Below, one piece after another: positions 53,696 to 63,586 of a stretch of 64,000 nucleotides of DNA (its first letter is position 1; the number at the start of each line of letters is the position of its first letter). The translations under genes were made by a program, and so were the position numbers. The stretch lies in NCBI GenBank assembly GCA_902785695.1, contig CACZZQ010000003.1, positions 1-64,000 on the forward strand. Reading direction: 5' to 3'. The DNA comes from an uncultured Prevotellaceae bacterium. GTDB taxonomy: Bacteria > Bacteroidota > Bacteroidia > Bacteroidales > Bacteroidaceae. The notes beneath the pieces are model-generated. The model saw only the letters and a list, made by a program, of their open reading frames with translations. It made no database searches and was not told where the DNA came from.

Positions 53696-54364
53696 ATGGC
53701 AAAATTTGATAAGATAGCAGTTCTGAAGAAGATTGGCGACACTGGTATGGTACCAGTGTTCTACCATAAGGATCTTGAGACCTGTAAGAATGTAGTGAAA
53801 GCCTGCTACGAAGGTGGTGTACGTGCTTTCGAGTTTACGAATCGTGGCGACTTCGCTCAGGAAATCTTCGGTGAGCTGGTGAAGTGGGCCGACAAGGAAT
53901 GCCCGGAGTTGGCATTGGGTATCGGCTCTATCGTAGATGCTCCTACAGCAGCTATGTTCATTCAACTTGGTGCCTGTTTCGTAGTAGGCCCCCTGCTTAA
54001 TCCTGATATTGCTCCTGTATGTAATCGTCGCTTGGTTCCTTACTGTCCTGGTTGTATGACTGTTAGCGAGATTGGAAAGGCTCAGGAGTTAGGATGTGAC
54101 CTCACTAAGGTATTCCCTGGTGATGTGGTTGGCCCCAATATGGTTAAAGGTCTGAAGGCTCCAATGCCTTGGTCGAAGATCATGGTTACTGGTGGTGTCG
54201 CTCCTGAAGAAGAGAACCTGACGAAATGGTTCAAGGCTGGTGTATTCTGTGTTGGCATGGGTTCAAAGCTATTTCCATCTGACAAAGTGAAGGCCGGCGA
54301 CTGGCAGTATGTCACCGATAAGTGCAAGGAGGCTCTTGGCTATGTGGCTAAGGCTCGCGCTTAA
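53696..54364 (+). CDS. eda: KDPG aldolase (2-dehydro-3-deoxyphosphogluconate aldolase)
   Basis: Cleaves KDPG to pyruvate and glyceraldehyde 3-phosphate. 222 residues with [11 protein letters not shown] (general-base Glu), [22 protein letters not shown] carrying the Schiff-base Lys, and MVTGGV. It is followed, with an overlap of 23 bases, by the double sensor kinase. Confidence 0.94.
   Translation: MAKFDKIAVLKKIGDTGMVPVFYHKDLETCKNVVKACYEGGVRAFEFTNRGDFAQEIFGELVKWADKECPELALGIGSIVDAPTAAMFIQLGACFVVGPLLNPDIAPVCNRRLVPYCPGCMTVSEIGKAQELGCDLTKVFPGDVVGPNMVKGLKAPMPWSKIMVTGGVAPEEENLTKWFKAGVFCVGMGSKLFPSDKVKAGDWQYVTDKCKEALGYVAKARA
54325..54331 (+). promoter_or_regulatory. Shine-Dalgarno AAGGAGG for the sensor kinase
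   Basis: AAGGAGG lies 10 bases before ATG 54342, inside the end of eda. It decides in favour of ATG 54342 over ATG 54309, and gives a proper lipoprotein signal. Confidence 0.65.
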
Positions 54365-57300
54365 GCTGTTAACGCCCATATTATTTCTTTCAGCTTGTTC
54401 ACCGTCTGATAGGCAAGCGGTGGACAAGCTGAATTCTTATTCCTATGCCTATCATTACAGAGATATTGATTCCACAGTGTATTATGCACGTTTGGCTTTA
54501 AACGAGGCCGAACGCCTTCAATATGACGATGGACAAGCTGAAGCACTGAATAATCTGGCATTTGCTGATATCATTAGAATGCACTATCCTGATGCACATT
54601 CTCACCTGGATAGTGTATTAGCGGTTTCAGATAATCACCTTGAACGTCTGATTGCTCATGTTCAGATGATGCGGCTCTGTCAGCGTCAGTCCCAGAACCG
54701 TGAGTTCTATGACTGTCGTGAACAGGCTCAACGTGCGCTACAGCGTATCAATGAAGAGCGTCAGCAGCTTTCCGAACGTCAACTGAAACGTCTGCTCTAC
54801 GCTGAGACGGAGATGGACATCATCACTTCCACCTATTATTATTATGTGGGGTTAGAACAGCAGTCAGCAGAAGCATTACAAAAAATACGCCCTGATGTAG
54901 AGACCGATACGATGCAATTCCTCAACTATCTCTATAATGTCGGCGCAGGTGGTGTAATCAATCACGGCACCCAGCAGGAGATTGTTCAAATAGAGTTCGA
55001 TTACTTGATGCGCTGTTTTCTATTGGCCCGTCAGACTGATTGTCTGTTCTTTATGGCAAACTCGATGGAAGCCCTTGCTGAACACCTGAGTAATGACGAG
55101 TATCGTCAGCAGCTTTCCAAGGATAATCAGCCAGCCATGAAGTTCATTAATCCAGAAAATGTTCCTGACCAGCAACTGCCACTTTGGCTGGCAGGGAATG
55201 CCTTGACACTTTTCCGGCAGTATGGTGACACCTATCAGATAGCAGGTTCCTATCGTACACTGGCCTCCTGCTGTATGAAGCAAGAAGACTATAATGGTGC
55301 CTTGTTTTATCTGGAACAATCACTAAGCGACACACTCATCTTCCAAGCTCCGGATTTGGTAGCCAGTATTCGTGAGCAGTTGTGTGTGGCTTACTCTGCC
55401 ATTGATGATAAGATGTCGAGCGACTTCAACCGTAATGCATATCTGGATTTACAGGAACGCACCCGTCAGGATCAGTGGTTAGAAGCCCGTGCTTATCAGT
55501 TGGAACATTCTTTGTCGCAGTTCAACCTTCTGCTTATCGCGGTTGCTATTGCCTTTGTTTTGTTCCTTCTTGTGCTGCTGGTTTTCTATTTCTATCGGAA
55601 GAAATCAATGGCAAACAACCGTGATGAAATCCTTGATGACGAGTTCGAGGAATTAACGGAACAGATAGCCATCGTGCGCAGCAATATCACACAGCAACGC
55701 CGTATATATTTCGAACAGTTGGCAAAGATGTCGCTTGTCAATGGCATTATTCCCTTTATCGATCGCATGATTCACGAGGAGAAATGTCTCAATGAAGAAC
55801 AGCAGCATGATGAGCGTACGGAATATATTCGCGAACTAACCGATAATATTAACCTTCAGAATGACATACTGACTCATTGGATTCAGTTACGAAAGGGTGA
55901 GCTGAGTGTCCATATAGAATCTTTTGCCCTACAGGACTTGTTTGATGTGTTGGCAAAGGGTAAACGTAGTTTTGAATTGAAGGAAATCACTCTAAATATC
56001 CAACCTACGCCACTTTCTGTTAAAGCCGACAAGGTGCTGACTCTCTTCATGCTTAATACGTTGGCTGATAATGCCCGGAAATATACCGATAAAGGTGGAG
56101 AAGTATCAGTCTATGCTACTGACACAGATCACTATGTAGAGATTTCTGTTGCAGACAACGGCATGGGCATGAGCGAAGAGCAGTTGCAGCATTTGTTTGA
56201 ACGTCAGGTGATTGTTGATAGTGACAGGAAACAGGAAGAGAAGAGCCACGGCTTCGGGCTCATCAACTGCAAGGGTATCATCGAGAAATATCGCAAGCTA
56301 AGTCAGATTTTCTCAGTTTGTATGATTGCGGCAGAAAGTGAACAAGGCAAGGGCAGTCGTTTTTATTTCCGTCTGCCCAAGAAGGTGGTGATGACTCTTA
56401 TTTCCTTTGTGGCTTATGCAAATATAGCGTTTTCTCAGGATTCATATCTTGTTGAGGCTACAGCCTATGCGGACTCGACCTATTACCTCAATATCTGTGG
56501 CGACTATCAAGGTGCGTTATCTTATGCAGACTCCTGCCGTCAGAGCTTCAATGCGTTTTATCTTGCAGTGACTGGCAATCAAACCGACACTCTTCTAAGC
56601 ATCGGGGACTTGTCTACCACGCCTCCTGAGATTCTCTGGTTTCATCAAGGACTTGAAATCAACTATCAGGCGTTGTTAGATATGCGTAACGAGAGTGCTG
56701 TAGCAGCTCTTGCACTTCACCAATGGAATCTCTACTATTATAATAATCGAATTTATACACTCCTTTTCAAAGAGCTATCGGCCGATGCTTCGCTTGATTC
56801 CTATTGCCGCAAGATGCTCCAATCACAGACCAACAAGCAGGTAGCTATCATCCTGCTCGTATTTCTGTTTCTGGCTATCATAGCTTTGGTATTATGGCAA
56901 CTGATGGTACTCCATATCCGTCGCTACAGCATTGTCCAGAAGCGTCGTAACGAGTTGGAGATGATGAACGATGAACTTCAGCGCATGAAGATGGAGGCCG
57001 CCAATCTGCATATCTGTAATGCTGTGCTCGACAATACGCTGTCTACGCTGAAGCACGAGACTATGTATTACCCCAGTCGTATCAGACAACTGCTTGACGT
57101 TGGCGACACATCCTCACTTCTTGAGGTCACAGTCTATTATCGCGAACTGTATGGACTGCTCAGTCAGCAGGCTATGCGTCAGATGGAACATACGAAATTA
57201 CATCTTAAACCTTTAGAGCATGAGATACTTGGCGATGCAGAAATAATAGCTTATCTGTTTGAAATCCTACGCCGGCAGTCTGGTCAGAAGACCTTGAATG

Positions 57301-57569
57301 TTGAGTGGCAGATGGCTGATGATAATTATGTCAAAGCTATAGTGATGATGCCTTCGCTACAGTTAACTGATGATGATATGCTGCGCCTCTTTATGCCTCA
57401 AAGTGAACAGAACATCCATTTTCTCATCTGTCGTGAAATTGTTCGCCAACACGGTGAGGCTGCTAATCGTCACGGGTGCGGTATCCGTGCTGAGCGTTCT
57501 GAACAAAATATGATTCAAATAATAATTACACTTCCTAGAATATGCAAAACTTCAAAGTCATTATCGTAG
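54342..57569 (+). CDS. Double-module sensor histidine kinase (DUF5112/DUF5113-like)
   Basis: About 1075 residues. Lipoprotein-like start ([19 protein letters not shown]), a periplasmic TPR-like sensor, a membrane segment (coding about 55520-55600), then kinase module 1: a helix with [10 protein letters not shown] where HisKA has MSHExRTP, followed by an intact ATPase ([28 protein letters not shown]). Next comes an internal signal-like segment (ATG 56391, [16 protein letters not shown]), a second periplasmic part, a membrane segment (about 56841-56925) and module 2: an H-box with LKHETMYYP (His codon 57054-57056), then a poor ATPase without a recognisable N-box or G-boxes. The domain names are from memory. 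It overlaps the response regulator gene by 28 bases, its likely partner. Confidence 0.8.
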   Translation: MWLRLALKLLTPILFLSACSPSDRQAVDKLNSYSYAYHYRDIDSTVYYARLALNEAERLQYDDGQAEALNNLAFADIIRMHYPDAHSHLDSVLAVSDNHLERLIAHVQMMRLCQRQSQNREFYDCREQAQRALQRINEERQQLSERQLKRLLYAETEMDIITSTYYYYVGLEQQSAEALQKIRPDVETDTMQFLNYLYNVGAGGVINHGTQQEIVQIEFDYLMRCFLLARQTDCLFFMANSMEALAEHLSNDEYRQQLSKDNQPAMKFINPENVPDQQLPLWLAGNALTLFRQYGDTYQIAGSYRTLASCCMKQEDYNGALFYLEQSLSDTLIFQAPDLVASIREQLCVAYSAIDDKMSSDFNRNAYLDLQERTRQDQWLEARAYQLEHSLSQFNLLLIAVAIAFVLFLLVLLVFYFYRKKSMANNRDEILDDEFEELTEQIAIVRSNITQQRRIYFEQLAKMSLVNGIIPFIDRMIHEEKCLNEEQQHDERTEYIRELTDNINLQNDILTHWIQLRKGELSVHIESFALQDLFDVLAKGKRSFELKEITLNIQPTPLSVKADKVLTLFMLNTLADNARKYTDKGGEVSVYATDTDHYVEISVADNGMGMSEEQLQHLFERQVIVDSDRKQEEKSHGFGLINCKGIIEKYRKLSQIFSVCMIAAESEQGKGSRFYFRLPKKVVMTLISFVAYANIAFSQDSYLVEATAYADSTYYLNICGDYQGALSYADSCRQSFNAFYLAVTGNQTDTLLSIGDLSTTPPEILWFHQGLEINYQALLDMRNESAVAALALHQWNLYYYNNRIYTLLFKELSADASLDSYCRKMLQSQTNKQVAIILLVFLFLAIIALVLWQLMVLHIRRYSIVQKRRNELEMMNDELQRMKMEAANLHICNAVLDNTLSTLKHETMYYPSRIRQLLDVGDTSSLLEVTVYYRELYGLLSQQAMRQMEHTKLHLKPLEHEILGDAEIIAYLFEILRRQSGQKTLNVEWQMADDNYVKAIVMMPSLQLTDDDMLRLFMPQSEQNIHFLICREIVRQHGEAANRHGCGIRAERSEQNMIQIIITLPRICKTSKSLS

Positions 57570-58258
57570 AAGATGTGCCCCTGGAAATGAAGGGTACCGT
57601 GGGCATTGTCAAAAATGAGATACCTGAAGCCGAGATTATCGGCACAGCCGAATCCGAAGCCGACTATTGGCGACTGCTGAAGCAGCAGGTTCCAGACCTG
57701 CTGTTGCTCGACCTCGGCTTGGGAGGTTCAACTACGATAGGTGTAGAGTTGTGCCGTCAAACCAAGGAGATGCATCCTAAGGTACGCGTGCTCATCTTTA
57801 CCGGTGAGATACTAAATGAGAAACTGTGGGTTGATGTGCTTGATGCCGGAGCTGACGGTATTATTCTGAAGACTGGCGAGCTACTCACCCGTAACGATGT
57901 AATGGCTGTAATGAACGGCAAACAACTGGTATTCAATCAGCCTATTCTCCAGAAGATTGTAGACCGTTTCAAACGTACAGTAGGCTCTGAGCTGATAAAG
58001 CAGGAGGCTATGGTTAACTACGAAATTGACGAATACGACGAGCGTTTGCTCCGTCATCTGGCACTTGGTTATACAAAGGATCAGATAGCTCAACTACGTG
58101 GTATGCCATTTGGTGTAAAAAGCTTAGAGAAGCGTCAGAACGAATTGATACAAAAACTGTTCCCTGACGGACGTGGCATCAATGCCACGCGCCTTGTTGT
58201 ACGTGCATTAGAACTACGTATTATTGACATTGACAACCTGGAACCCGACGAAGAGTAA
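57542..58258 (+). CDS. Response regulator with LuxR-like output domain
   Basis: 238 residues. Receiver at 1-125 (EDVP acidic pair, phospho-Asp in LLLLDLGLGG, Thr in IFTGE, Lys in ILKTGE). The C-terminal part (about 160-230) has a helix-turn-helix-like order ERLLRHLALGYTKDQIAQLRG...VKSLEKRQNELIQKLF, comparable to LuxR/DUF5932-type output domains but not a standard GerE. It overlaps the kinase gene, so it is the likely partner. Its targets are unknown; kdgK-eda upstream are candidates. Confidence 0.85.
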   Translation: MQNFKVIIVEDVPLEMKGTVGIVKNEIPEAEIIGTAESEADYWRLLKQQVPDLLLLDLGLGGSTTIGVELCRQTKEMHPKVRVLIFTGEILNEKLWVDVLDAGADGIILKTGELLTRNDVMAVMNGKQLVFNQPILQKIVDRFKRTVGSELIKQEAMVNYEIDEYDERLLRHLALGYTKDQIAQLRGMPFGVKSLEKRQNELIQKLFPDGRGINATRLVVRALELRIIDIDNLEPDEE

Positions 58259-58265
58259 GTCATAG

Positions 58266-58850
58266 ATGATAAAGAAACTGTTTACCAGACTGTTGCTGCT
58301 ACTTGTGTTGTCAGAAATGTTGCTTGTTCTGATCTCATGGCTTCTTTCTGCCACTCAGACTGATGGCGTGCGTTCCTTGCTCTCCAGCGAGGGCATTCGA
58401 TGGGGATTAGGACATTTTTCATCGATGATGCTCAAGCCTCAACTCATCTGGTTGTTGCTCATCGCGATGGCAGGAGGCTGTATGTGGCATAGCTGTATAT
58501 TCCGTCCTTCGCATGTCTCATTCCGCAGACAGTTTGCTTTACGCTTGGCTGTATCTGTCTTTGCATTTCAGATTTTCATTGTTGTTCTACTGATTGCCAT
58601 ACCTCAAGCTGTCCTCCTTTCAGCAACAGGCACACTTTGGCCGTCACCGTTCAGTCGAGCATTAGTGCCGTTGGCAGCCTTCATTACAATAAACACATCT
58701 GTTTGTTATGGTTTTTTGTCACAAACATTCGCATCCATGTCAGATGTTTTTGACTCCCTAAAATGGGGACTCACCAAATCTGCATCTTTGTTATTGCTCT
58801 ATTTTCTAGTTGTACTGATTTATGAATCATACCGTTATGTATTCACATAA
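58266..58850 (+). CDS. Integral membrane protein, resembling AbgT-family fragments
   Basis: 194 residues with five hydrophobic segments (residues about 5-28, 58-78, 92-120, 132-155, 170-190). LLSSEGIRWGLGHFSSMM looks like the loop of p-aminobenzoyl-glutamate (AbgT) transporters, but the protein is far shorter than that family (about 500). It begins 7 bases after the response regulator gene. Function unknown. Confidence 0.6.
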   Translation: MIKKLFTRLLLLLVLSEMLLVLISWLLSATQTDGVRSLLSSEGIRWGLGHFSSMMLKPQLIWLLLIAMAGGCMWHSCIFRPSHVSFRRQFALRLAVSVFAFQIFIVVLLIAIPQAVLLSATGTLWPSPFSRALVPLAAFITINTSVCYGFLSQTFASMSDVFDSLKWGLTKSASLLLLYFLVVLIYESYRYVFT

Positions 58851-58856
58851 CGTGTA

Positions 58857-59663
58857 CTAACTGATGTGGAAAAACTTGTGGATAAGTTTGATACACCATA
58901 TCAGGACTTTGCGCTGCTTGTTGTTCTCGCAGATATCAAAAAGACGGTACAGACTAGTCTTGTCGAGCTTCGAGAGGGTGGCATAATCATCATAGATGCC
59001 CTTTGGAAGGTACTCATGGAGCCAGCGGTTTATCTCTGTGCGGTTGCGCTCGTATTGCTGTTCGGATATACCACCTTCCTCGCGACGGCAGACGATGAGT
59101 GGTATTAGCTGCACCCGCTTGCCTTCTGATACGATTTTCTGTGTGAAGAAAATCCAGTCGGATACCATGCGATAGTCCTCGCGATAGGGTGAGCCTTCAA
59201 AAAGAGATCTGCGAATGAAGGTGCTCTGGTGGTCAAGCGTGGCATTGAAAAACGTAATCATCGATAGACGAGAAGGTTGCACGGAGGCATGTCCTGCTTT
59301 TTTTTCTTCATTGTAGTGATAGTCGCGGCCTGTAATAATGTCGGCATCAGATGCATAGCTGTCTACCTGTTCCAGGGAGTAGCTGTCGTAGAAACAGTCG
59401 CCAGAATTCATGAAGTTAAGATAATGGCCAGTGGCATGAGCAATGCCTTTATTCATTCCCTGATAAATGCCACCGTCGGGTTCTGACATCCAATATGTTA
59501 TGCTCTCATTGTACGCTTTCAGAATATCTACGCTGCCATCGGAAGATCCACCGTCGATGACTATAAACTCGAAGTCGCGGAAGGTTTGGTTTATGACGCT
59601 TTCAATGGTGCGTCTTAGACCTTCGCAATTATTGTAATTCACTGTGATGATTGAATACTTCAT
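58857..59663 (-). CDS. GT2 family glycosyltransferase
   Basis: 268 residues with a GT-A fold: SIITVNYNNCEGLRRTIESV, VIDGGSSDGSVDIL (nucleotide-sugar binding) and MNSGDCFY in the DXD position. It is soluble, apart from a hydrophobic C-terminal helix. It adds a sugar to a glycan of the exopolysaccharide locus. It overlaps the flippase gene by 4 bases and is the last gene of the cluster in the window. Confidence 0.9.
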   Translation of the reverse strand: MKYSIITVNYNNCEGLRRTIESVINQTFRDFEFIVIDGGSSDGSVDILKAYNESITYWMSEPDGGIYQGMNKGIAHATGHYLNFMNSGDCFYDSYSLEQVDSYASDADIITGRDYHYNEEKKAGHASVQPSRLSMITFFNATLDHQSTFIRRSLFEGSPYREDYRMVSDWIFFTQKIVSEGKRVQLIPLIVCRREEGGISEQQYERNRTEINRWLHEYLPKGIYDDYATLSKLDKTSLYRLFDICENNKQRKVLIWCIKLIHKFFHIS

Positions 59664-61192
59664 CGTTTCCTGATGTTTTTAATTCTGTTAAGACTGTCTT
59701 TGGCTCCCTTGGCAACGAGAAGCGTGCTCCCGAGTTGCAGACAGAGAAATATGCTCATACATACAGCTGCATAGCACAGCCAATTCCACAGGCTATGATA
59801 GGGGTCAATGGGAATAAAAGTCACAATGTATACTGACAGACCGATGGCGAAGGCAGAGATGGCGTAGTTACGCAGTACACCTTTCCAAAAGGTCATCACT
59901 GGCACCTTGAAGCCAGATGTGAACAAGTAGTATGGCTTCCACAGAACAACGATAGCCACAAGGCTTACTATCTTTCCCATGAGTATGCCAATGATGCCCC
60001 ATTTCAGTCCGCATACTATGGTGACAGAAACATTTATGATGAGTTCTGCCCAAGCTGACCAGACATCAGCATAGAGCCCATGGGCGTAATTGAAACTGTC
60101 GATGCTGTTGCGCGAGTTGGTGATGTAGATATAAATAATAAGGAGTATCAGTATGCGATGATCCATGATGTATTCAGGACCAAGCCAGTGAGCAATAAAG
60201 GGTTCGATAAGTATGTATAGCGAGAAACTCAGTGTGGCAGCAATGGTGTGGTGAATGGTGGTCATCTCCCAGAATACTTGCATCATTCGCGGTTTGTTGC
60301 CCTCGGCTACCAAATTGCCCACACTGGCTCCTACGCTGCCTGTTAAGGCCGAAAAGAGCGATATGAGCTTGGAGATAATAATCATATAGTTACCATAAAA
60401 GGCTACCATTTTCAGAGATACGAAAAGGAATATAAAGAGTTCGTCGCTTTTGACGAGTACAAAATCCTTTATTTTATGAATAAACACCTGTTTCGTCTTT
60501 GATATGACCTCTGGGTATTTCTTAATTAAAGCCTTCCCATGATGTTTGTCTACTTTCAGCCAAGGATATTCGCGATTGATTTTCCAGTTGAGCACTATGC
60601 AACCGATGATGCCGAAGAGAAACTCTATGCCTACCCATAGAAAGAGATTCTTATAGTTATAGGCCAGGAAAATCTGTAGAGCAATCTTGATAAGATTGGC
60701 CGACTGCATATAAATGGCTACAAGATAATTCTTCTGGTCGGCAGTAAGTAGTATCTGACGGTAGTTGATGAAGTAGCCGATAAGTGAAGATCCAAGAAAA
60801 GAATAAAAGGCAAAGTAAATTATACCCAACCCAAGTTCTGAACTGGCAAAGATAATAGGGAAAAAAAGACTTACGACGAATGCACCTGCGAAGATAATTG
60901 TTCCTATCCAGTTGTATAGATAGCCCAATAATGATAGAATATCCTGTATTTCCTGTTTGTCGTTCTGTTGCAGAGGCTTAAACAGAAAGTATCCTATACT
61001 GGCTGTAATGCCAAGTTCTGCCAAGTTCAGATATCCCAATATATTGCCCAATGTTCCTGTGAGTCCAATGAACTCAGTTCCGAGACAATCAAGAAAAACC
61101 TTCCTGGAGAAGAATGCCAATGCTAAAGAGAGAAAGTAAAACACAATGTTTACTTCCGCATTCAGCATACTTTTCTTTACTCTTCCACTCAT
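59660..61192 (-). CDS. Polysaccharide flippase (Wzx/MATE-like)
   Basis: 510 residues with about 12-14 membrane segments and the polysaccharide-export pattern (SLALAFFSRKVFLDCLG, GLTGTLGNILGYLNLAELGI). Moves lipid-linked glycan repeat units across the inner membrane. A basic N-terminal segment (MSGRVKKSM) precedes it. Gene order and overlaps place it in the same transcript as its neighbours. Confidence 0.87.
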   Translation of the reverse strand: MSGRVKKSMLNAEVNIVFYFLSLALAFFSRKVFLDCLGTEFIGLTGTLGNILGYLNLAELGITASIGYFLFKPLQQNDKQEIQDILSLLGYLYNWIGTIIFAGAFVVSLFFPIIFASSELGLGIIYFAFYSFLGSSLIGYFINYRQILLTADQKNYLVAIYMQSANLIKIALQIFLAYNYKNLFLWVGIEFLFGIIGCIVLNWKINREYPWLKVDKHHGKALIKKYPEVISKTKQVFIHKIKDFVLVKSDELFIFLFVSLKMVAFYGNYMIIISKLISLFSALTGSVGASVGNLVAEGNKPRMMQVFWEMTTIHHTIAATLSFSLYILIEPFIAHWLGPEYIMDHRILILLIIYIYITNSRNSIDSFNYAHGLYADVWSAWAELIINVSVTIVCGLKWGIIGILMGKIVSLVAIVVLWKPYYLFTSGFKVPVMTFWKGVLRNYAISAFAIGLSVYIVTFIPIDPYHSLWNWLCYAAVCMSIFLCLQLGSTLLVAKGAKDSLNRIKNIRKR

Positions 61193-61204
61193 GTTTCTTG
61201 TTGT

Positions 61205-62395
61205 TTAAGATATGGCATTCAAGAACGACTGGGCATAGACTTCTTTTGAATACCTTTGTCTGTTCAAAAGAGCCTGTTGACGCATAGACATAAGCATATC
61301 TCTGTCATTATAGAATTTGATAATTTGATTGGCTAATTGGATAGTGAAATCGGATTCTATTGACATTGACAACATGGTACCACACCCAGGACTTACGATT
61401 TCTGGTATACCGCCTTTCTTCGTAGTAATGAGGGGAAGCCCCATAGACATCGCCTCCAAACAAGTCATTCCAAAGGGTTCGTCCCAAACGGATGGAAGTA
61501 CAGCAACATCAGCCATCGCCAGCATAGAAGGCATCTTCTCATAAGGAATGTATCCGGTAAAAAACAGTCGGTTGCCCAAGGGTTCTGCCTTCTTCTTAAG
61601 TATCTGGATAAAGTCGGTAGTGTAAGTATTGTTCCCATAAAAAGAACTACCAAGAACCATGAGCTTGATCTTGGGATAATCGTTCAACAGTAGCATGGCT
61701 TCAATCAACTGTTTGATGCCTTTCTCAGGAATAATCCTACCTGAAAAGACAAGCAGGAAATCGTCATCCGAAAGTCCGTAATCGCTACGTGAAGCACTGA
61801 CAGTAATATTGAAGGGGGAGAATTTATTCAAGTCGATACCGTTATAGATAGTAATGCATTTACTACTATTGGCATCAATGGTTTTGACACATTGTGATAT
61901 GTAGTTAGAAACGGTTATGATGCGGTAGGTCGAATCGTAGATAAGCTTCCCGTTTGGCGTGTTGGCATTGAGCAGATCGTTGTGCAGATGCAGAACGATA
62001 GGAGTAGAAGGGAACTCATGTGACAGAAGTGGGATGTATCCAGGTCTGTTCTCCACGATAATAAAGTCAAAGGAAGACTTTTTCATCTGGGAAATAGTGC
62101 GATACAGATAATACTGGATAGTATCATGATAGTAGCTTCTTCCATGAATCCATCTGTAGATGCGTTTGCCAATTTTTGCAAACAATGTGTTGGAGTTGAT
62201 ATAGCGATAGTGATTGGCAGAGGATTGTAGTGCTTGATATCTTTTAACCAGAGGATTGAAAATGCTGTATATGGTGATATCGTGCTGATGATGCTTGTCG
62301 TTGTAGTCCAGATAGAAGTCTATGAGGTTTTCAACAGCACCACCCTCAACAGAAGGTACAGGGAGTATTCCTGATGTCAATACAGCGATTTTCAT
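61205..62395 (-). CDS. GT4 family glycosyltransferase
   Basis: 396 residues of the GT-B fold: N-terminal VLTSGILPVPSVEGGAVENL and the C-terminal nucleotide-sugar site GRIIPEKGIKQLIEAM with SVWDEPFGMTCLEAMSMGLP (Glu-x7-Glu type). It is 12 bases after the flippase gene in the order of the locus. It adds a sugar during assembly of the surface polysaccharide. Confidence 0.93.
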   Translation of the reverse strand: MKIAVLTSGILPVPSVEGGAVENLIDFYLDYNDKHHQHDITIYSIFNPLVKRYQALQSSANHYRYINSNTLFAKIGKRIYRWIHGRSYYHDTIQYYLYRTISQMKKSSFDFIIVENRPGYIPLLSHEFPSTPIVLHLHNDLLNANTPNGKLIYDSTYRIITVSNYISQCVKTIDANSSKCITIYNGIDLNKFSPFNITVSASRSDYGLSDDDFLLVFSGRIIPEKGIKQLIEAMLLLNDYPKIKLMVLGSSFYGNNTYTTDFIQILKKKAEPLGNRLFFTGYIPYEKMPSMLAMADVAVLPSVWDEPFGMTCLEAMSMGLPLITTKKGGIPEIVSPGCGTMLSMSIESDFTIQLANQIIKFYNDRDMLMSMRQQALLNRQRYSKEVYAQSFLNAIS

Positions 62396-63586
62396 TTATT
62401 GTTTATGGGTTGTATGTATAAATTCCTTGTTTTGTGGGCGAATGTGTGCAAAATTCAGCATCATGCGCCATGTCAGTTTTGGAAGTACTCTCAAATTGTT
62501 CAGGATAGCTCTTGAGCGCATACGTGACGGAATGGCATTGTAGAGACTGAACACGAGTACGCATAAGAGCGCAGCCCACATAACAGTGGGGAAAGTGAAG
62601 CCGAATACGGCGAGTGAAAACAGAGTGAGTAAAGGTGTGAGGATCAAGAGAATGGAACGGGGAATGAGGGCCTGCTGTACGGTCTTGTCAATATAGTTGA
62701 TGTTGCCTGTCATAACGGCTTTTGGCAGGTAGGGTAGCATACGTATGAGAGCCTGCACCTGACCAGTCATCCAACGAAGTCTCTGGCGTTGGAAATTATT
62801 GCTGTCGCTCACCTTTTCATCCTTCACCAGTATGTCTTCCGCATAATGGATGTAGATGCCTTGCTTCATTAGCAGAGCTTCCAACTCGCGATCCTCTACT
62901 GCCGAGTCGAGCTTGTTGACATTAGATTTAAACCATTCGTAGTTAAAACACATGCCAGAGCCAATGAGTGCTGAAGACATACCTATGCGATTATGTCCGC
63001 GACGGAAGATGCTGTTGTTGATCTCCTCACTGAAACCATCGAGGGCAGATATGTCGTTGTCGGCATTCTTGGCTGTACGGTGACACTGCACGGCCTGATA
63101 CTTCACGGCTATGGGATTCAGCTGGTTAAGAAAGTCAGGCTGCACAATATTATCGGCATCAAGTATGACAACAGATTGGTGTTGATGGTGGTGGAAAGGA
63201 TTTGGTAACTGGCTTTGGGCTATTGCATATTGAAGGGCTTGGGCCTTGCTGCTTGTCTGAAACGAGGGTTGCAATAGTGTGATAGGTAGAGAGGAGAGGT
63301 AGTCGTTGGTTTCTGGCTTCATGTTGTCGGACACTACGACGAGTTGATATAAATCTGTGGGATAGTCCTGATGCAGGAATGATTCTACAGTATTTATGAT
63401 GACGGCATCTTCGTGATAGGCAGGGATGATAACCAGAAATCGTAATCTATGGGACGAATCGTGTTCTGGTTGCTTGCGTGAAGGAATTAGGGAAGCCATC
63501 GAGAAGAAAAAGACATACATCGTCGATGCTGCTATGAAAAGCCACAGTAGCAGGTTGATGGTGAGTAATATGTATTGCCCGTTCAC
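62396..63586 (-). CDS. Membrane GT2 glycosyltransferase
   Basis: 396 residues: N-terminal membrane segment, GT-A domain with IIPAYHEDAVIINTVESF, VVILDADNIV (DXD), AVEDRELE and QRLRWMTGQ (QxxRW, processive-type), then two or three C-terminal membrane segments. Such enzymes make or extend polysaccharide while exporting it. It ends next to the GT4 gene start and overlaps the next gene by 4 bases. Confidence 0.9.
   Translation of the reverse strand: MNGQYILLTINLLLWLFIAASTMYVFFFSMASLIPSRKQPEHDSSHRLRFLVIIPAYHEDAVIINTVESFLHQDYPTDLYQLVVVSDNMKPETNDYLSSLPITLLQPSFQTSSKAQALQYAIAQSQLPNPFHHHQHQSVVILDADNIVQPDFLNQLNPIAVKYQAVQCHRTAKNADNDISALDGFSEEINNSIFRRGHNRIGMSSALIGSGMCFNYEWFKSNVNKLDSAVEDRELEALLMKQGIYIHYAEDILVKDEKVSDSNNFQRQRLRWMTGQVQALIRMLPYLPKAVMTGNINYIDKTVQQALIPRSILLILTPLLTLFSLAVFGFTFPTVMWAALLCVLVFSLYNAIPSRMRSRAILNNLRVLPKLTWRMMLNFAHIRPQNKEFIHTTHKQ

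Noticed and set aside
54309-54341. Earlier ATG for the double sensor kinase
   Set aside because: ATG 54342 has AAGGAGG at the right distance and starts a proper lipoprotein signal; the earlier start adds a charged leader.
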